A stretch of DNA of 64,000 nucleotides from Tetrastigma voinierianum (GCA_016808115.1 JAEQBH010000193.1:1302001-1366000), one strand, 5' to 3'; shown: positions 33,595 to 47,134, counted from the stretch's first letter. Numbers and translations: made by a program. Notes: a model not told the origin generated them from the letters alone.

Positions 33595-36500
33595 TGTAAA
33601 ACCCGTGAAAATTAGAAATTTTCAGTAAAAATGGCAAAAAAAAATAAAAAAAATTGTCATAATGGTTCAGGAAAGCCTAGAAAATTCTCTAGATCTTAGA
33701 TGATAAAACGAACTTTACCGTTGGATTCATCTCGTGAAATTTAGTTACCCATAAAATTTTCTTTGAATTCTGAGGTAGTCGGATTTTTCACGATTTTCGA
33801 GGTAACGGGCTTCTAGTGACTCCCAGGGACGAGATTTTTTACAAGAATCTCAAGAGTTAGGAAATAACTCAAGTTAAGTTTATTTAAAGTAAATTGAGCT
33901 GGAACCGAAAATAAATTGTTTTGGGGTAGGAAAAGATCTGAGCAGGGATCGCGTGACACGTGGCGCTTTAAGAGCCACTCATCAACTTAAGTCAAGATAG
34001 ACAAAAGGAGGAAAAAAAAAGGGAAAAAGCTCATTTTTGGGGCTGGTATCCGGTAGTGAGAGAGGAGAAGAGAGAGTGTAGAGAGAGAAGCTCCAACTTG
34101 TCTCTACGATATACGAAGATCGGGTGGTCTTCTTCCGACGGGCCAAGGTTTAAAGTCGGAGTACTCGGTGAGGGCTATGCGTGGATACCAGAAACTCCAA
34201 GTTTCACCAAGGTTTCGAGTGGAAGGTTCGGGAAGTTGAAAGCTTTGGTTTAGGGAAGGCCCAGCTTAACTCTGGGTCATTGCTCACGCTTCAAGAAGTG
34301 CAGGGTTTTCTCCTACCTAGTTATTTCATGCTTATGCCATCCAAATTATCATCATCAAACCCCCAACCCTAGGCTGGTCAGAGGCAAGTTTTCCGATCGG
34401 CGTTGCCGACAATCGTTAATCATCTCCCACACCGCTTGGTCCCGTATTCCGCCGGAATCGGTTTACCAACAGTGCCGCGGCTTCGCAACTCAACGCGACC
34501 ATGGTGGCGGTAACGCATCGTCCGCGCGCAAAACAGGACTTAATGGTCCGGCGGGTACCAGCAGGTCACGAGATCCAATTTCTCGTAATCTCGTGAAATT
34601 TAGATAGTGTGCGGTAAATTCTTCGCATGGGGCAAAATACCTTCGTAGGGCCATAAATTTTCGCAACAATCATGCGAAATTAGCAGGTTCAACTTCGGAC
34701 GACCATAACTTTCTTGTTCGAACTCCGATTCGTGCGTTCTTGGACTCTGTGGAAAGCTCTTTGAGTCTAGAATCTAACCATTTTTCTAGTGAATGACATT
34801 TAGTGCTCACATATTTATGTTTTTTATGCTCTTTTCAAAGAGCTATGTTGGACAGTCTCTGACTGATTATGTGGACTGTTTTATGGCCGGTTCATGGCCT
34901 CTGTGTGTGGGCATCTCTATTCCATAATTGGTTTTATGATTATATCATATCATTGCTTAAATTCAGTGATATACTTGGTGGTAATTGTTTAAAATCAATT
35001 TGTGTGTTCTAATGAATCTACCGTAGTGACGTGGTAGCTATCAGATGGGTCAGTAGTAGGCTATCAGGACATGATACGTCACAACTCATTTTAGAGGATA
35101 ATGTAAGGTCATTGCTTGATTGGTGATGACTTGTAGATGTCAATATATGTGTATAATATGTCGACATGTATCGTGGGTTATTTGAAATCGTATGTTAATT
35201 GATATGATTGTCCAAATGATGCATGGGTATTATGCATGGTTTAAAATGTCCATAGCACTCATCATATATATGGTGTAATGTATAGGGTACGGAATGGCAT
35301 AATTGCATTTCATATGCATGGGGACATCGACAATGGGTGCGTGTGCATGATCATAGTCATTCATCATTCTCGTGAGTGCGGGTAGTGAGCTGCATTGACT
35401 ACACCAACTGAGTCTCACTCCGTGCATTTCTTCATAGCTTTGAATAAAGTCAAGTATCGGACCGCCAAATGCTTTTGATTAAAGAGGTTTATTAGAGACT
35501 GTCCAATGCTTTTGAATAAAATTGTTTATCGGAGACTGTCCAATGCTTTTGAATAAAAACTGCTGGTCGAGACTGGCCCAATGCTTAATAAAGTCATATC
35601 TGAGACTATCCAATGCTTTTGAATAAAGCTATTTATCGGAGACTGTCCAATGCTTTTTCATAAAGCTATTTATCGGAGATTGTCCAATGGCTTTTGATTA
35701 AAGCAATTTATCGGAAACTGTCCAATTCTTTTGAATAAAGTTTTTTATCGAAGATTGTCCAATGGATTTTGATAAAAGCGGTTTATCGGTGACTGTCCAT
35801 TGCTTTTGAATAAAGCTATTTATCGGAGACTATCCAATGATTTTGAATAAACCTGTTTATCAGAGATTGTCTAATGGCTTTGAATAAAGTGGTTTATTGG
35901 GGGATGTCCAATGAGTTTTTAAAAACAAAAAGCTTTTGTTTTGGTTAAAAGGTCATTGCGAAAGACCTGCTGACAAGTTTTTACACTCGCATGCTACGTG
36001 TGAGGGAGTCAGAGACTCGTTAAAGGCATGGTGAGTGACACTTCATTCATGGTATGTAGGCATTCCTGCAAGAGTAGAAACCGTGACTTACTTCGAATGT
36101 TCGATCAGGTGAACATGGTAATGCATGTGCACTTAGAGGAGAGCCTTGGTTAGAGTTTACCCGCATCGCTTCACCCCGGCCGTGGGACCCTTTCAGTATA
36201 GGAGTATGCAGCGGACGACGCTCACTGAGTCATACTTATGAAGAAAGCCGGGTTGTGGCTTGTAATTAATTTTTTTTAAAGAAGCTTGGAACAAATTAGT
36301 TCTAACTTGTATTTCGTGTAAAAAGAATTGTAAAAATACTTTGGAACAACCTTGTTCTAATTTGTAATATTTGTAAGAGTGTTGTAATTAAACTCTTAAG
36401 GACTATGGTAATTAGTCTTATTCTCAGAAGGTGGACGAAAGTGTGCCCTGCTAGGGCCGCTTTCACTATAATCGACCCAATGAGGTCATTGTATTATATT

Positions 36501-36690
36501 AGGCCATGTTGCTGTGTTTTGTACATGTTGTATTTCGTAGAGCTCCTCAGATAAAGGAGACTCGTCTCGATTTTCGTTAAATCTGGCAGGTCTTGAAAAA
36601 AGAGGACATGGTGGTGTGGTGTCGTTACCCGACATCCATATTGCGCCGTCGACGGGTTACAACGGGACCCCCGGTTTTGGGGGCGCTACA
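33595..36690 (+). mobile_element. Solo LTR M (Tekay-type), TSD ATAAT
   Basis: 3096 bp from TGTAAAACCCGTGAAAATT to GGGGGCGCTACA, with exact ATAAT repeats at 33590-33594 and 36691-36695. It has no internal genes, so it is the product of LTR-LTR recombination. It contains the shared response-like module at 34687-34773 (CATAACTTTCTTG...TTCTTGGACTCTGTGGAAAG) and the 37-bp array at 35455-35910. Confidence 0.9.
35455..35910 (+). repeat. 37-bp tandem array in LTR M
   Basis: About 12 imperfect copies of GAGACTGTCCAATGCTTTTG plus AATAAAGCTATTTATCG. The best conserved part is ACTGTCCAATG. Confidence 0.85.
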
Positions 36691-36695
36691 ATAAT

Positions 36696-36850
36696 ACTAA
36701 GATACTAAAATTAATAATATTTGTTATTAAATTTTTCTTAAAGATTATTATTTTTAATATCAACTATTTGATTATTTCAATACATGTTTTTTTTTAAGAA
36801 AAAAAATCCATCCACCTCTACCCTATAAAACTTATAGTCTAATCATCATC
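36696..36850. other. AT-rich host DNA between LTRs M and N1
   Basis: No signal other than AT richness. Confidence 0.5.
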
Positions 36851-38606
36851 TGTGACGCCCCAAATCCCGGGGGTCTGTTGACAACCCGTCAACCCGCGGA
36901 AAACCTGTGTGTCTTTTATCATGAGACCCATACATGAGTAAAAATGGCCACTTTGGCCCATACATCAATACTCACCAAAAATCTAACCAACTATATTACA
37001 ATAGTTCAAGAGTTAATTACATCACTCTTAATACAAACATATATTAAAATTTACTAATTCTAATACATGTTTTACAAATTTCATATCAAAGCCACAATCC
37101 GGCTTTCTTCTCAAAAGTGGCCTCTAATGAGCACCGTCTTCCCGAACACTCCCCTCGCACCAAATAATGTTCCTCAATTGTATGAAAAGCAATGCCCAAG
37201 AGTGGAATTATCTTACATGGGTTACTCCCCACCCTCCGGCGTACATGTAATGGCAACCAAACACACTCAAGAAAATACATGATCCTACTTGAATGTCTAC
37301 ATGATATGGATGAGAATGCGACTCACCCTTTCCCACTTCTCGAACCCTCACTGACTCCCTCACGCATGCCTAAGCCAAATGTGAGAAAAACACTGTTTTC
37401 AAAACAAAAGGTTTTTGTTCTAAAAAACATACTACCGAGTTTCGATAAAATCTATTGAACAACCCTCCGAGGCGAATTTTTTTGGATAACTCTCTGAAAC
37501 AATTCATGGGCTCCTTCGAAGTGAATTGTTGGACAATCTCCCAACCCAATTCTCTGGAAAATCTTCCATTGAAATTCCTTTCACAACCATTTTCCTTTTA
37601 TTTTCTTTTTCATGTCATGCACTCACACCTACCATTCTAGGGTGCCTTGGTGCATATGGAATGCATTATGCCATTTCCAAACAATTCATGTTAATATATA
37701 AATCATGCATATACTAACATAAATTAACTCACAACATCATGTTATTCAATTCATAGCAATAACCCCAAAATTAGCTCACATAGGCTAATAAACAATTCAA
37801 GCAATTCATTTTGAATCACCTAAGCAACACAAAAATCACACACAAATCACGTGAATAGTAAAACCCTAGGTCTCAAGACTGCTCACTACTACATCAGGAT
37901 TTTCTTCACTTGGCCCAAATATTTCAGATCCGAAACATCGTCATCCAGGCCTTAACAAATCCCTATCCATTAAAATGGCTCTTAGCCAAAGAATAAACCA
38001 AGTAGGAGAAGACCCCTACCTCTTGGAGTTGTCGAAACTCCACAAAATTTGTCCACGCGCAGCTCCTCAGCCGTAGATCAACTTTGCTTCTTGGCCCGAC
38101 GAGAACCGATGGTCCGAAAGCCCGGAAATCTAGAGAGAAGTTGCACTTTATCTCTCTAAAAACTGGTTCTCCCCCCCTCACTACACGTTTTCCAGTAGCC
38201 AAATGGAGAAGATGAAGTCTTATTTTTATTTTTTTCACTTAATTCCCTTTTTGTCCTCTAAATACTTAGTGCATGCCGCCTTTTCGACATTAGCTTACTA
38301 ATTTGCCATTCATCTCCTATCCTCTCACTAATCATGCAACATGTGTCCACATAGGTACATGTATTAGGTGACTTTGTCACATCATGTCTCTCCACTGTTG
38401 TCATCATTGCAGAGCAAGCCGGTGTCTCGAAAAAGCGTGAAATTTCGATTATGCCGAGTGCCGACAAAATTGAAAGCGTGGTAGCTAGATTTATGAGGCG
38501 ATTCCAGCGGTGAAGTCCGTTTAGATCATCGAGATCTAGAAAAATTTAGGATTTTGACCCGAAGAGTACCATTTACGTTTTCGAAGAATTAGAATTTTCT
38601 CGGGGG
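36851..38606 (-). repeat. LTR N1 (Tekay-type, same family as element D), antisense
   Basis: In sense it ends GGGGCGTCACA at 36851 and starts at 38606 with CCCGAGAAAATTC; the first 8 or so bases of the LTR are missing. It is close to the 3' LTR of element D in length and content, including TAGAGAGAAGT and the block around GGGCCAAGAAGCAAAG. No matching target duplications. Confidence 0.7.
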
Positions 38607-40613
38607 TGGGAGTGGGGTGATCTACCCCATCTTGCCCTTTGAACACCTGAGAATTTATTATTATTATTTTATACAGCCCAGTGAGTCTTGATTTTGGACA
38701 TTGTCTCATTTTCGAGCTCACGCTCATTCACGAGAATGTTGAATAATAGTTCTATGCACTTACCACTTTGGGCTATTTGCGATGTGGCCGTGCATATGAA
38801 ATGCAATCATGTCATTTTCATGCTATGTCGTATGCCACATGCATAATAAGAGCTACATACGACATTTATAAATCTCGGATAATTATATTTCCTACATATA
38901 ATTTCCATTTATCTAATTTCCATCTTATCGTCAGCAGTATATAATAACATGATTTTTACACCACTGACATCATGTTTTTATTTTCCAACAATAACTTACA
39001 CAAAATGGCCCAAATTTCGGACCCATATAAAGCAGGCACCTCTTGGCAGTGCGGCTTCATGGTTCGTCTGAGTGTGGTACCAAAACACACCCTGAAAGCC
39101 CACAGTGAACATCGATCTGGGATTAAACTTGAAATCGAGCTAGTCTGAGCTGCCCGAAAATAGTCAGAAAATCTTGTCGGGATAATGCAGCAGTCCCAAA
39201 AATTCCTTTCGGGTGTTAGCAAGAGCACAGGGAAAATTAGTAATTTTCAAGAAAAAAATGGCAAAAGAATAATAATAATAATAATTGCCATAATGGTTCA
39301 GGGAAGCCTAGAAAATTTCCGACACTTTCGCAAACTTTCATCGCTGGATACATATGTCTGACAAAGAATAAAATTTGGGTCTTTCACCTAAGGGGGGGAT
39401 CTACCCCATCTTACTTCACCCATACACACAAAATTTATTATTATTATTATTTTATACAACCATGAGTCTCGATTTTGGACGTTGTCCCATTTCTGAGCTC
39501 ACCACTCATTTACCAAGAATAATGAATATGATGCAGGTGCACTCCACACCCGACTCGCCAGCGATGTGACCGTGCAATATGAAATGCAATCATGTCATTT
39601 CATGCTATGTCATGCCACATGCATATTAAGAGCTACATGCAATATTTAAAAATCTCGAATAATTATATTTCCTACATATAATTTCCATTTATCACAATTT
39701 CCATGTTAAAACGTCAAGCAAGTATATATTAACATGATTTTACACACAATATCATGTTTTTATTTTTCCAACAATAACACACAAAATGGCCCAAATTTCG
39801 GACCCATATAAAACAGGGCATCTCTTGGTCCCTTCATGGTTCGTCACCAAATTATTGTGGTACCAAAACACACCATAAAACTTGTAGACATCAGTCCCAA
39901 AAATTTCTAAAAATTTCTACACTCAGCCCTAAAAATTTGGGACTGAAATTTACGGCCTCTCACAGCCTTTAAGCAAATTCCAAGCCATTAAATGACCTTT
40001 AGGCTCGAAATAACCTAAGTAGGAAAATTCCCTACCTCGTGGAGTTTGATGAAACTCCAAGATTTTGGTACCTAAGCGTAGCTCTCGATGCGTGGACTAA
40101 CTTTTCCTTTTGATCCGAAGAAAACCTATGATCCGATTTCCGTAGATCTTAGAGAGAAGCGATAAAAAAAAAAAACAATTTCTCCCTCTCGCACTTTCTC
40201 CCCCCCTACTGTCCGTCACCTCCTCCCTTTCCTTTTGACTTTTTGTTTGTTTTTTTTTTCCATGTGTTCATCTCTCATCCATTTATCCCCCGAAACAATT
40301 TATTTATTTTCAGTTCAATTAATTTTAAATGAACTTAACTCAAGCCATTTCACGACTTCCAAGATTTTCTTAAAAATCTCGTCCCTGGAGTCGTTGGTGA
40401 CTTATCACCTAAAAACTCGTAAAAAAATTCCGATTGTCTCAGAATTTGACGAAACTTTTATGGGTCACTAAATTTCGCGAGATGAATTTAACGAGCATTA
40501 GTTTCATCATCGAATCCTAGAGAATTTTCTAGGCCTCCAGAACCAATTGCGAGGTATTGTGTATTCTTTTGCCAGTTTTTTCTTGAAAACTACTAATTTT
40601 CCCGGGTTTTACA
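38607..40613 (-). repeat. Rearranged LTR N2 with direct and inverted repeats
   Basis: The sense start TGTAAAACCCGGGAAAATT lies at 40613. About 480 bases (38619-39095) recur at 39398-39878. Between them, 39229-39315 is a piece of the LTR start in the opposite (plus) orientation. The right flank is AGTTT, with no partner found on the left. No genes. Confidence 0.65.
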
Positions 40614-42150
40614 AGTTTAGTGATCCTTCTGAACCAGAATTGAGAAGAAGCTTGGAGATGACTTTTACACTTTCCTAGTTGATGACGATCCTAGATCCTA
40701 TAAGGAAGTTATGACTTCATTTAATGTACCTTTATGAAAGAAGGCCATTAATAGTGAAAAAGAATCAACAATGCATAACCTTACTTGGGAGATAATAGAA
40801 TTGCCTCATGGTGCTAAAACTATAGGATGTAAATGGATCTTTAAAAGGAAACTAAAATAGATGGGTATATTGATACCTTTGCTCATGTGACAAGGATTTC
40901 CTCAATTATGGTGTTAATTGCTTTAGCATTGGTTCATAACCTGGTGATACACCATATGGATGTTAAGACCGCCTTTTTGAATGGGGAATTGGAAGAGGAA
41001 ATTTATATGGATCAACCTAAAGGATGTATGGTTCTAGGAGATGAGCAAAACGTTTGTAGGCTAGTTAAATCGCTTTCATAAGCCAGCAAAGCACCCAGCT
41101 TGGCATAACAGAATTGATCGTAATGTTGATATCTAATAGATTTTCCATTAATGAGCTGATAAATGCATTTATAGAAAAGTTGAAAATAAATCATGCATTA
41201 TCATTTGTTTATACATTGACGATATGCTTATATTTGGGACTAACCTACAAGTTGTAATTGATACTAAGAGGTTCCTAAGATCGAAGTTTGATATGAAAGA
41301 TCTAGGAGAAGCTAAGGTGATTCTAGGAATCAAAATATCTAAAATGCTTAATGAGCTTAACCTTTCTCAAGAATACTATGTTGAGAAGATTTTAGAGAGG
41401 TTTGAACACTTTTATTGTAAACCAATGTCAACTCCTTATGATTTCAACTCTCAGCTGAAGAAATATAGAGAACATAGTGTTGTCCGAACTAAGTATGCTC
41501 AGATAATTGGTAGCCTAATGTACTTGGAAAACTGTACCATACCTGACATTGCTAACGCAATTGGAAGATTGAGTAAGTACACCTAAAGTCCTAATTAGGA
41601 TCATTGGGTTGCCATTCGTAGAGTACTAAAGTACTTTAGAGGCACTAGTGACTATTGTTTGCGCTATGATGGATTTCCAAATGTCCTTGAAGGATTTAGT
41701 GATACCAACTGGATCTCTAATTTAGATTAGATGAAATCCACTAGTGGGTACGTTTTTACTCTCGAAGGAGGTGCAGTTTCTTGGAAATTATCTATAGCCT
41801 TAGAGAAGGCAAGTTTTGAAGCTCAGTGGCTCAGAAATCTATTGTCGAATATCCTATTATGGACGAGACTAGCACCGTCTGTGTTTATATGTTGTGATAG
41901 CTAATATGCAATAGCTAAGGCTAAAAATAAAATGTTTAATGGGAAGAACATGCATGTACACCTAAGGTACAGTATTTTGCTGCAGCTGCTTGAGACAGGG
42001 GTTATATCCCTGGATTTTGTGAGGTCGGAGTTGAATTTGGCTAGTTCTCTTACTAAACCACTAAATAGAAAACTAGGGGAACAAACATCGAGGGGGATAG
42101 GGATTTTACCTATTATAGAAGTCAAAGGTGATGGTAACCCAACCTGCTAG
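40614..42150 (+). pseudogene. Copia (Tork-like) reverse transcriptase and RNase H remnant
   Basis: This is the 3' half of a Ty1/copia polyprotein, broken by stops. In order: EAINSEKESTMHNLTWEI and LPHGAKTIGCKWIFKRKL (40740-40855), the start of the copia RT domain; HHMDVKTAFLNGELEEEIY (about 40945-41000), with the catalytic Asp; YIDDMLIFG at 41212-41238, the second catalytic pair; KRFLRSKFDMKDLGEAKVIL (41270-41325); GSLMYLENCTIPDIANAIG (41510-41565); STSGYVFTLEGGAVSWKLS (41735-41790) of RNase H; and the end near SRGIGILPIIEVKGDGNP. Gag, protease and integrase are missing upstream, where LTR N2 abuts at 40613. It is probably the same family as 16969-17313. Confidence 0.85.
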
Positions 42151-43136
42151 AAGGGAGATCCCATGAAGTGGGTTCATATGGGTAATAACAAGTTGTCTGT
42201 TGATTGTGAGCTACTCTATCATTTATATTTATTGAGAGTTCATCCCTATGGTGTAGATAAATATTATTCTGCATTGATTGAGGTTGAGTATCAACTCTTA
42301 ATGAATACCATATTCCTTATGGATGGTATGTTTAGATGTAGAACACACTTGATGGGTTCACTTATATGAGAGTTGAAGTGGGGCCGCTTCCTATGAGAAC
42401 GTAGGCATATTCTCTAAAGCTCTCATGAATATCCAGACATGGTGCATGGCCTATTAGCACCAACCCATATTGTACAACATGTAGCTGAGAAACCAATGTG
42501 GATGATAGGTTCCTTGAGTCACACATCGAAACATTGGTTCATAGAATTCTTTTATTCACCATGTTTTGTGATTCGATACTTGTTTATCCTAAAACTAGTT
42601 CATAGCCTATGTGCAACAGATTTAATGCATTGGATTCTAGCATTCCTCAATTTCTCATCTTCTTCTTCACTCCTATACTATGTAGAGTTATTGGATAAGT
42701 TTACGAGTTTTTTATCTCGGTCTAAAGGAAGAAGTAAAAATGGTACAACAACCTTGACTTGGCCAAGTCCTTTATATTGTTTAATTTTTATTTTTTAAAA
42801 TTAATGTGTTGATATTAAATCTCTAGGTTTTACACTTATTCAAATAAAAAATTGATTTTTATATTTGACTAAGTTTAATTATGCATTTTTAAATCCGGTT
42901 AGTTTTAAGTTAAGTGTCCTTCCTTTGGATATTTGTTTAAATAAACAAAATATATTCTTTATGAGAAAATAATTTCTTTTAATTAATTGCAATCTGAGCT
43001 TTTGGCTACAAAGGGAAAAACAAAAGTATGACATTTTCTTTTTTAATACTTTAATTATTTTAATTATTAAGATTCCTTTTAAATAGATTTTAACCGAGTA
43101 ATATGGGGCATTTATCTCGTTTTTTAATTTAATTAA
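42151..43136 (+). other. Copia 3' UTR and start of copia LTR
   Basis: It follows RNase H with GCTAGAAGGGAGATCCCATG, as in Tork-type elements. No gene (the long frames here are chance). The LTR start is not fixed; a purine tract near 42722-42745 is a candidate. It is cut at 43136 by LTR F and resumes at 57885. Confidence 0.5.
43132..43136. repeat. Target site duplication of LTR F (left)
   Basis: ATTAA, repeated exactly at 57880-57884. Confidence 0.85.
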
Positions 43137-46014
43137 TGTAAAACCTGAGAAAAATTTAATATTTCTGAAAAATAGCAAAAATAATAAAATTGCCATAATG
43201 GTTTAGGGAAGCCTCGAAAATTCTTTAGATCTCGGATGACGAAATGGATTTCACCGTTGGATTTGTCTTGTGAAATCTAGCGATCTAGAAAAGTTTCATC
43301 GACTTTTGAGACAATCGAAATTTTTAAGGTATTATGAGTGGTGAGTCGTCAGTGACTCAAGAGACGAGATTTTTACAAAAATCTCGGGAGTTAGGAAATA
43401 ATTGGGTAAAGTTCATTTAAAATAAATTGAATTTGAACCGGGACGAACATGAATTGTTTTGGGGTAAGACGAGATTATTGCTGGCACCATGAGAACCCTT
43501 ATCAAACAGCTTAAAATAAGTTAAGTTAAAGAAAAGAAAATAAAAGAGGGAAAGAATAGGAGAAGCAGGAGGAGAGAGGAAGAGAGAGAGAGGAGAGAGA
43601 AACTCTGACTTCTCTCTAAGATCTATGGAGCTAGGGTGGTCGTCTCGCGTCGGGCCAAGACTTAAAGTCGGAGTACTCGTCGAGGGCTATGCGTGGACAC
43701 CAGAAACTCTTAAGTTTCGCCGAGGTTTTGCGTAAGAGGTTCGTGAAATTGAAAGCTTTGGGTTCAGGAAGTGTCCATAGGACTTCCTCGAGGTGTTTCT
43801 CACGCTCTAAGAGGTAGGGGTTTCTTCCTACTCGGGTTATTTCTAGCCTAAAGACCATTTAATGGCATGGGTTTTCTTTGGGGCCGTGAGTGGCCATGTA
43901 GTTCAGTCCCAAAAATTTGGGACTAGTATTTGGAAATGTTTAGGGAATTTGTTTCGGGTAGTCGAATTTGTGTTTGAAGATTATTTTTGGTCGGGATGAT
44001 GTCTTCGAGTTTTTGTTGTGTGTTGTATTTGCCCTAAAGGGGTACATTTGGCAAGTGCGGAGTTATGGGAATAATGCTGTTTGACCCCTATATGATATCG
44101 ATTTTTGGAGCTGATTTTGGTTATAAAAGGGAGAATTTAGACTAGTATCAACCGAGGAAATTACCATATCGATAGCATGATATTAGGCTTTTGAATCACC
44201 CAAATCGGACCTCTATAACTCAAGTTATGGTTTGTTTTCAATGACTACCCCAAGCTGCCCTATTTTGGCCGAACCTACTGTCTAGGTTTTTTGGACTGAT
44301 TTTCGATTGAGCAAAAGTGAGAATTTGGACTAGCATCCTTCAAGGAACTTGTAGCTCTATCTGAGAACTTGATGTTAGGCTTTTGAATCACTCAAATAGG
44401 ACCTCTATAACTCAAGTTATCATTTTCCGGGAATGCTACAACTTAGGCTGTTTAATGATTTGTGTCTAGATTTTTGCCACAATTGGTATATGATTGTAGT
44501 ATATCATTGCTTGAATTGAGTGATATATTTGGTTGAAATTGTGTGAAAGTCAAATTGTGTGTTCTAATGGTTTGGTTGTGATGTGCTTGTATGAATAAGG
44601 CCATTACATGGCTGACCATGGAAACTAGTTGTGGACATGTCTTGTCATAATTCGACCTAGAGGTTGATGGATGTCGCTACTTGAGTAGTAGTGACTTGTG
44701 AGGTCAATGTATGCGTGTATTGATATGATGGAATGAATTATATGATATATTTGGAATTTGTATGCTTTTTGATATAAATGTCTAAATGATGCATGGGTAA
44801 TTATGCATGAGTAGGCTTGCACATATAGCACTCATCATATATGTAGCATGGTATGAATGAGCAATGGCATGACATCGGCGTGAGTGCATGATAGAGATTG
44901 ACACTGTGTTTGGTGTTCAATAGTGGGCTCGGTAACATGGGACAACGTGCAAAATGAGTCTCACGGTTTAAAAAAAATGAAAAATATGTGTGTTGGGCAT
45001 AGCAAGTTAGGGTAGATCCCCCCCAGGGTGAAAGATCGTAAAAATGTTGGAAAGGCGTGCGGCGTCCTACGGTGTAAACCCGGAAATCCATGGCCCACAA
45101 ATGCATAAACACACGGAACTTGGGAAATGCAAGTTGATATCGAAGCGAATCGATGGATTTTGATTTATAAAGCAAAAGCTTTGTTTTGAAAAATGGCCAT
45201 TGATGGAACATAATAGCAGGTTCGGTTTCACACTTGGCATATGCATGTGTGAAGAATTGGTGAGGACGGTGTGAAACCATGGAAAATCTAGATTCCAGGA
45301 AGGGTAGAAACGACGGTAAAAATTTAGTCCAAAAATCGAAATTTTTCTAAATCTCCCAGAGTACAAACGGACTGGATTGGAATCGTCTCAGCGAAATCTA
45401 GTTACCAAAATTCGAATTTCGTAGGAATTTCGAAGGGCGGTCGAATTTCACGTTTTAAAGGCAGAGGTAGTGTGGACGCAGGCGCATTTATTGGCTCGAG
45501 ATGAGACACGTGTCAAGATGTGAGCAAGTCAAACAATGAGCTCAAGTATGGGTTTGTGGAGCGACATGTGACATCATGTAGTGGAGGGAAATCCGTGGTA
45601 GATGGATAAGAGGATAAGGGAAATCGTAAGGGGCCCGTGAAAATTGGACATGTGGCAAGTGAGAGGGCGAAGCTCTTGCTTGTCTTGGATGAAAACGGTG
45701 GGATGGCAGAAAATAAAATAGGGGAAAAGAAAGAGGAAGAACAAGAGAGAGTTTTAGAGAGAGAGACTCCACCTTCTCTTTAAATTTCTCGACGATCGGA
45801 CCGGCGGTTTCAAGTGGAGAAAGGAAGGTTCGCCTCCGACCAGGGGCTTCGCATGAGGCAGGGTTGGGAGTTTAGATAAAAACTCGAGGTAGGGGTTTCT
45901 ATTTGGTTCCCAATCCTTGTCTAGGGCCATTCAAATGGCATGGGTTGTGTGAGTAGTGAGTGGCCGTGTGAGCAGATCCCAGACTTTTGGGGCGATGTCT
46001 TTGTTCCGGAATTT

Positions 46015-46019
46015 GTTTT
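46015..46019. repeat. Target site duplication of element D (left)
   Basis: GTTTT, repeated exactly at 54818-54822. Confidence 0.85.
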
Positions 46020-47119
46020 TATAAAACCTGAGAAAATTCTAATTTTCTGAAAAAGGGTAAAATGGTAATTTTTTAAAACGTGTTTTCGATCTCAAAATCT
46101 TTGAACCGAGTAAAGAAAATCCCAATGTGTGGCTGTGAATAGTGCTAAGCCTAGGGTTTCACTGTTCACTTGAATGTTGTGTGATTTTTGTGTGGTTTGG
46201 GTGATTCAAAATGAAGTGCTTGGATTGTTATTAGCCCATGTGAGCTAATTTTGGTGTTATTGATTGTGAATTGAATAACATGAATTATGTGAATTTAATT
46301 TTGTTAATATATACATGTAAAATATATTAGCATGAATTGTTTGGAAATGGCATAATGCATTTCATATGCACCGGGGCACCCTAGAATGATAGGTGTGAGT
46401 GCATGACACGAAAATGAAAGAAAAGTGAAAATGGTTGTGAAAGGAATTTCAAGGAAGATTTTCCGAAGAATTGCCTTGGAGAGTGGTCCAACAGTTCATC
46501 TCGGAGGCGACCCGCGAGCGTTCGGAAAAATGATCCGACAATTCGCCTTGGAGGAAGTAGTCGATATATTTACCAAAACTTCGGTATGATGTTTCGAGAA
46601 CAAAAGCTTTTGTTTTGGCTTGAGTTTTCTTAGGCATGTGTGAGGGAGTCGGTGAGGACTCGAGACATGGGATTGGGCATGTAGACATTCAAGTAGGATC
46701 ATGTATTTGCTTGAGTGTGTTTGGTTGCCATTATATGTGCACTTAGGTGGGGAGTAACCCATGTTGAAAATTATCGCTACTAGGCATTGCTCACCCTGTC
46801 GAGGGATCATTATTTCAGGTACAGGGAATGTACAAGAGGACGACTCTCACTAGAGGCCGCGTTTTAGAAGAAAGCTGGATTGTGGCTTTGGTATTGATTT
46901 TGTATAACATGTATTAAAACTTTAAATTTTGATATATGTTTTGGTTAAGAGTAAAGTAATAACTCTTGAACTATTGTAATATAGTTGATGTACTTTGGTG
47001 AGTATTGATGTATGGGCTTAAGTGACCATTTTTACTCATGTATAGGTCTCATAATATGAGACATAGGTATTCCGCAGGTTGACGAGTTGTCAACGGACCC
47101 CCGGGATCGGGGCGTCATA
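46020..47119 (+). repeat. Element D 5' LTR (internally deleted)
   Basis: 1100 bp against 1718 bp for the 3' copy. About 620 bases covering the promoter part (equivalent of 53190-53790) are missing near 46110. Termini are TATAAAACC and GTCATA, against TGTAA and GTCACA expected. Confidence 0.85.
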
Positions 47120-47122
47120 GCT

Positions 47123-47134
47123 TGGTATCAAAGC
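47123..47134 (+). promoter_or_regulatory. Element D primer-binding site (initiator-Met type)
   Basis: TGGTATCAAAGC, one mismatch to the initiator tRNA-Met complement. Confidence 0.85.

Noticed and set aside
35455..35910. CRISPR-like regular repeats
   Set aside because: Head-to-tail units of 37 bp without unique spacers, inside a plant LTR; this is a minisatellite.
42163..42798. Two plus-strand frames after the copia RNase H
   Set aside because: They lie in the 3' UTR/LTR of a Tork-like element, where no gene is expected, and show no domain.
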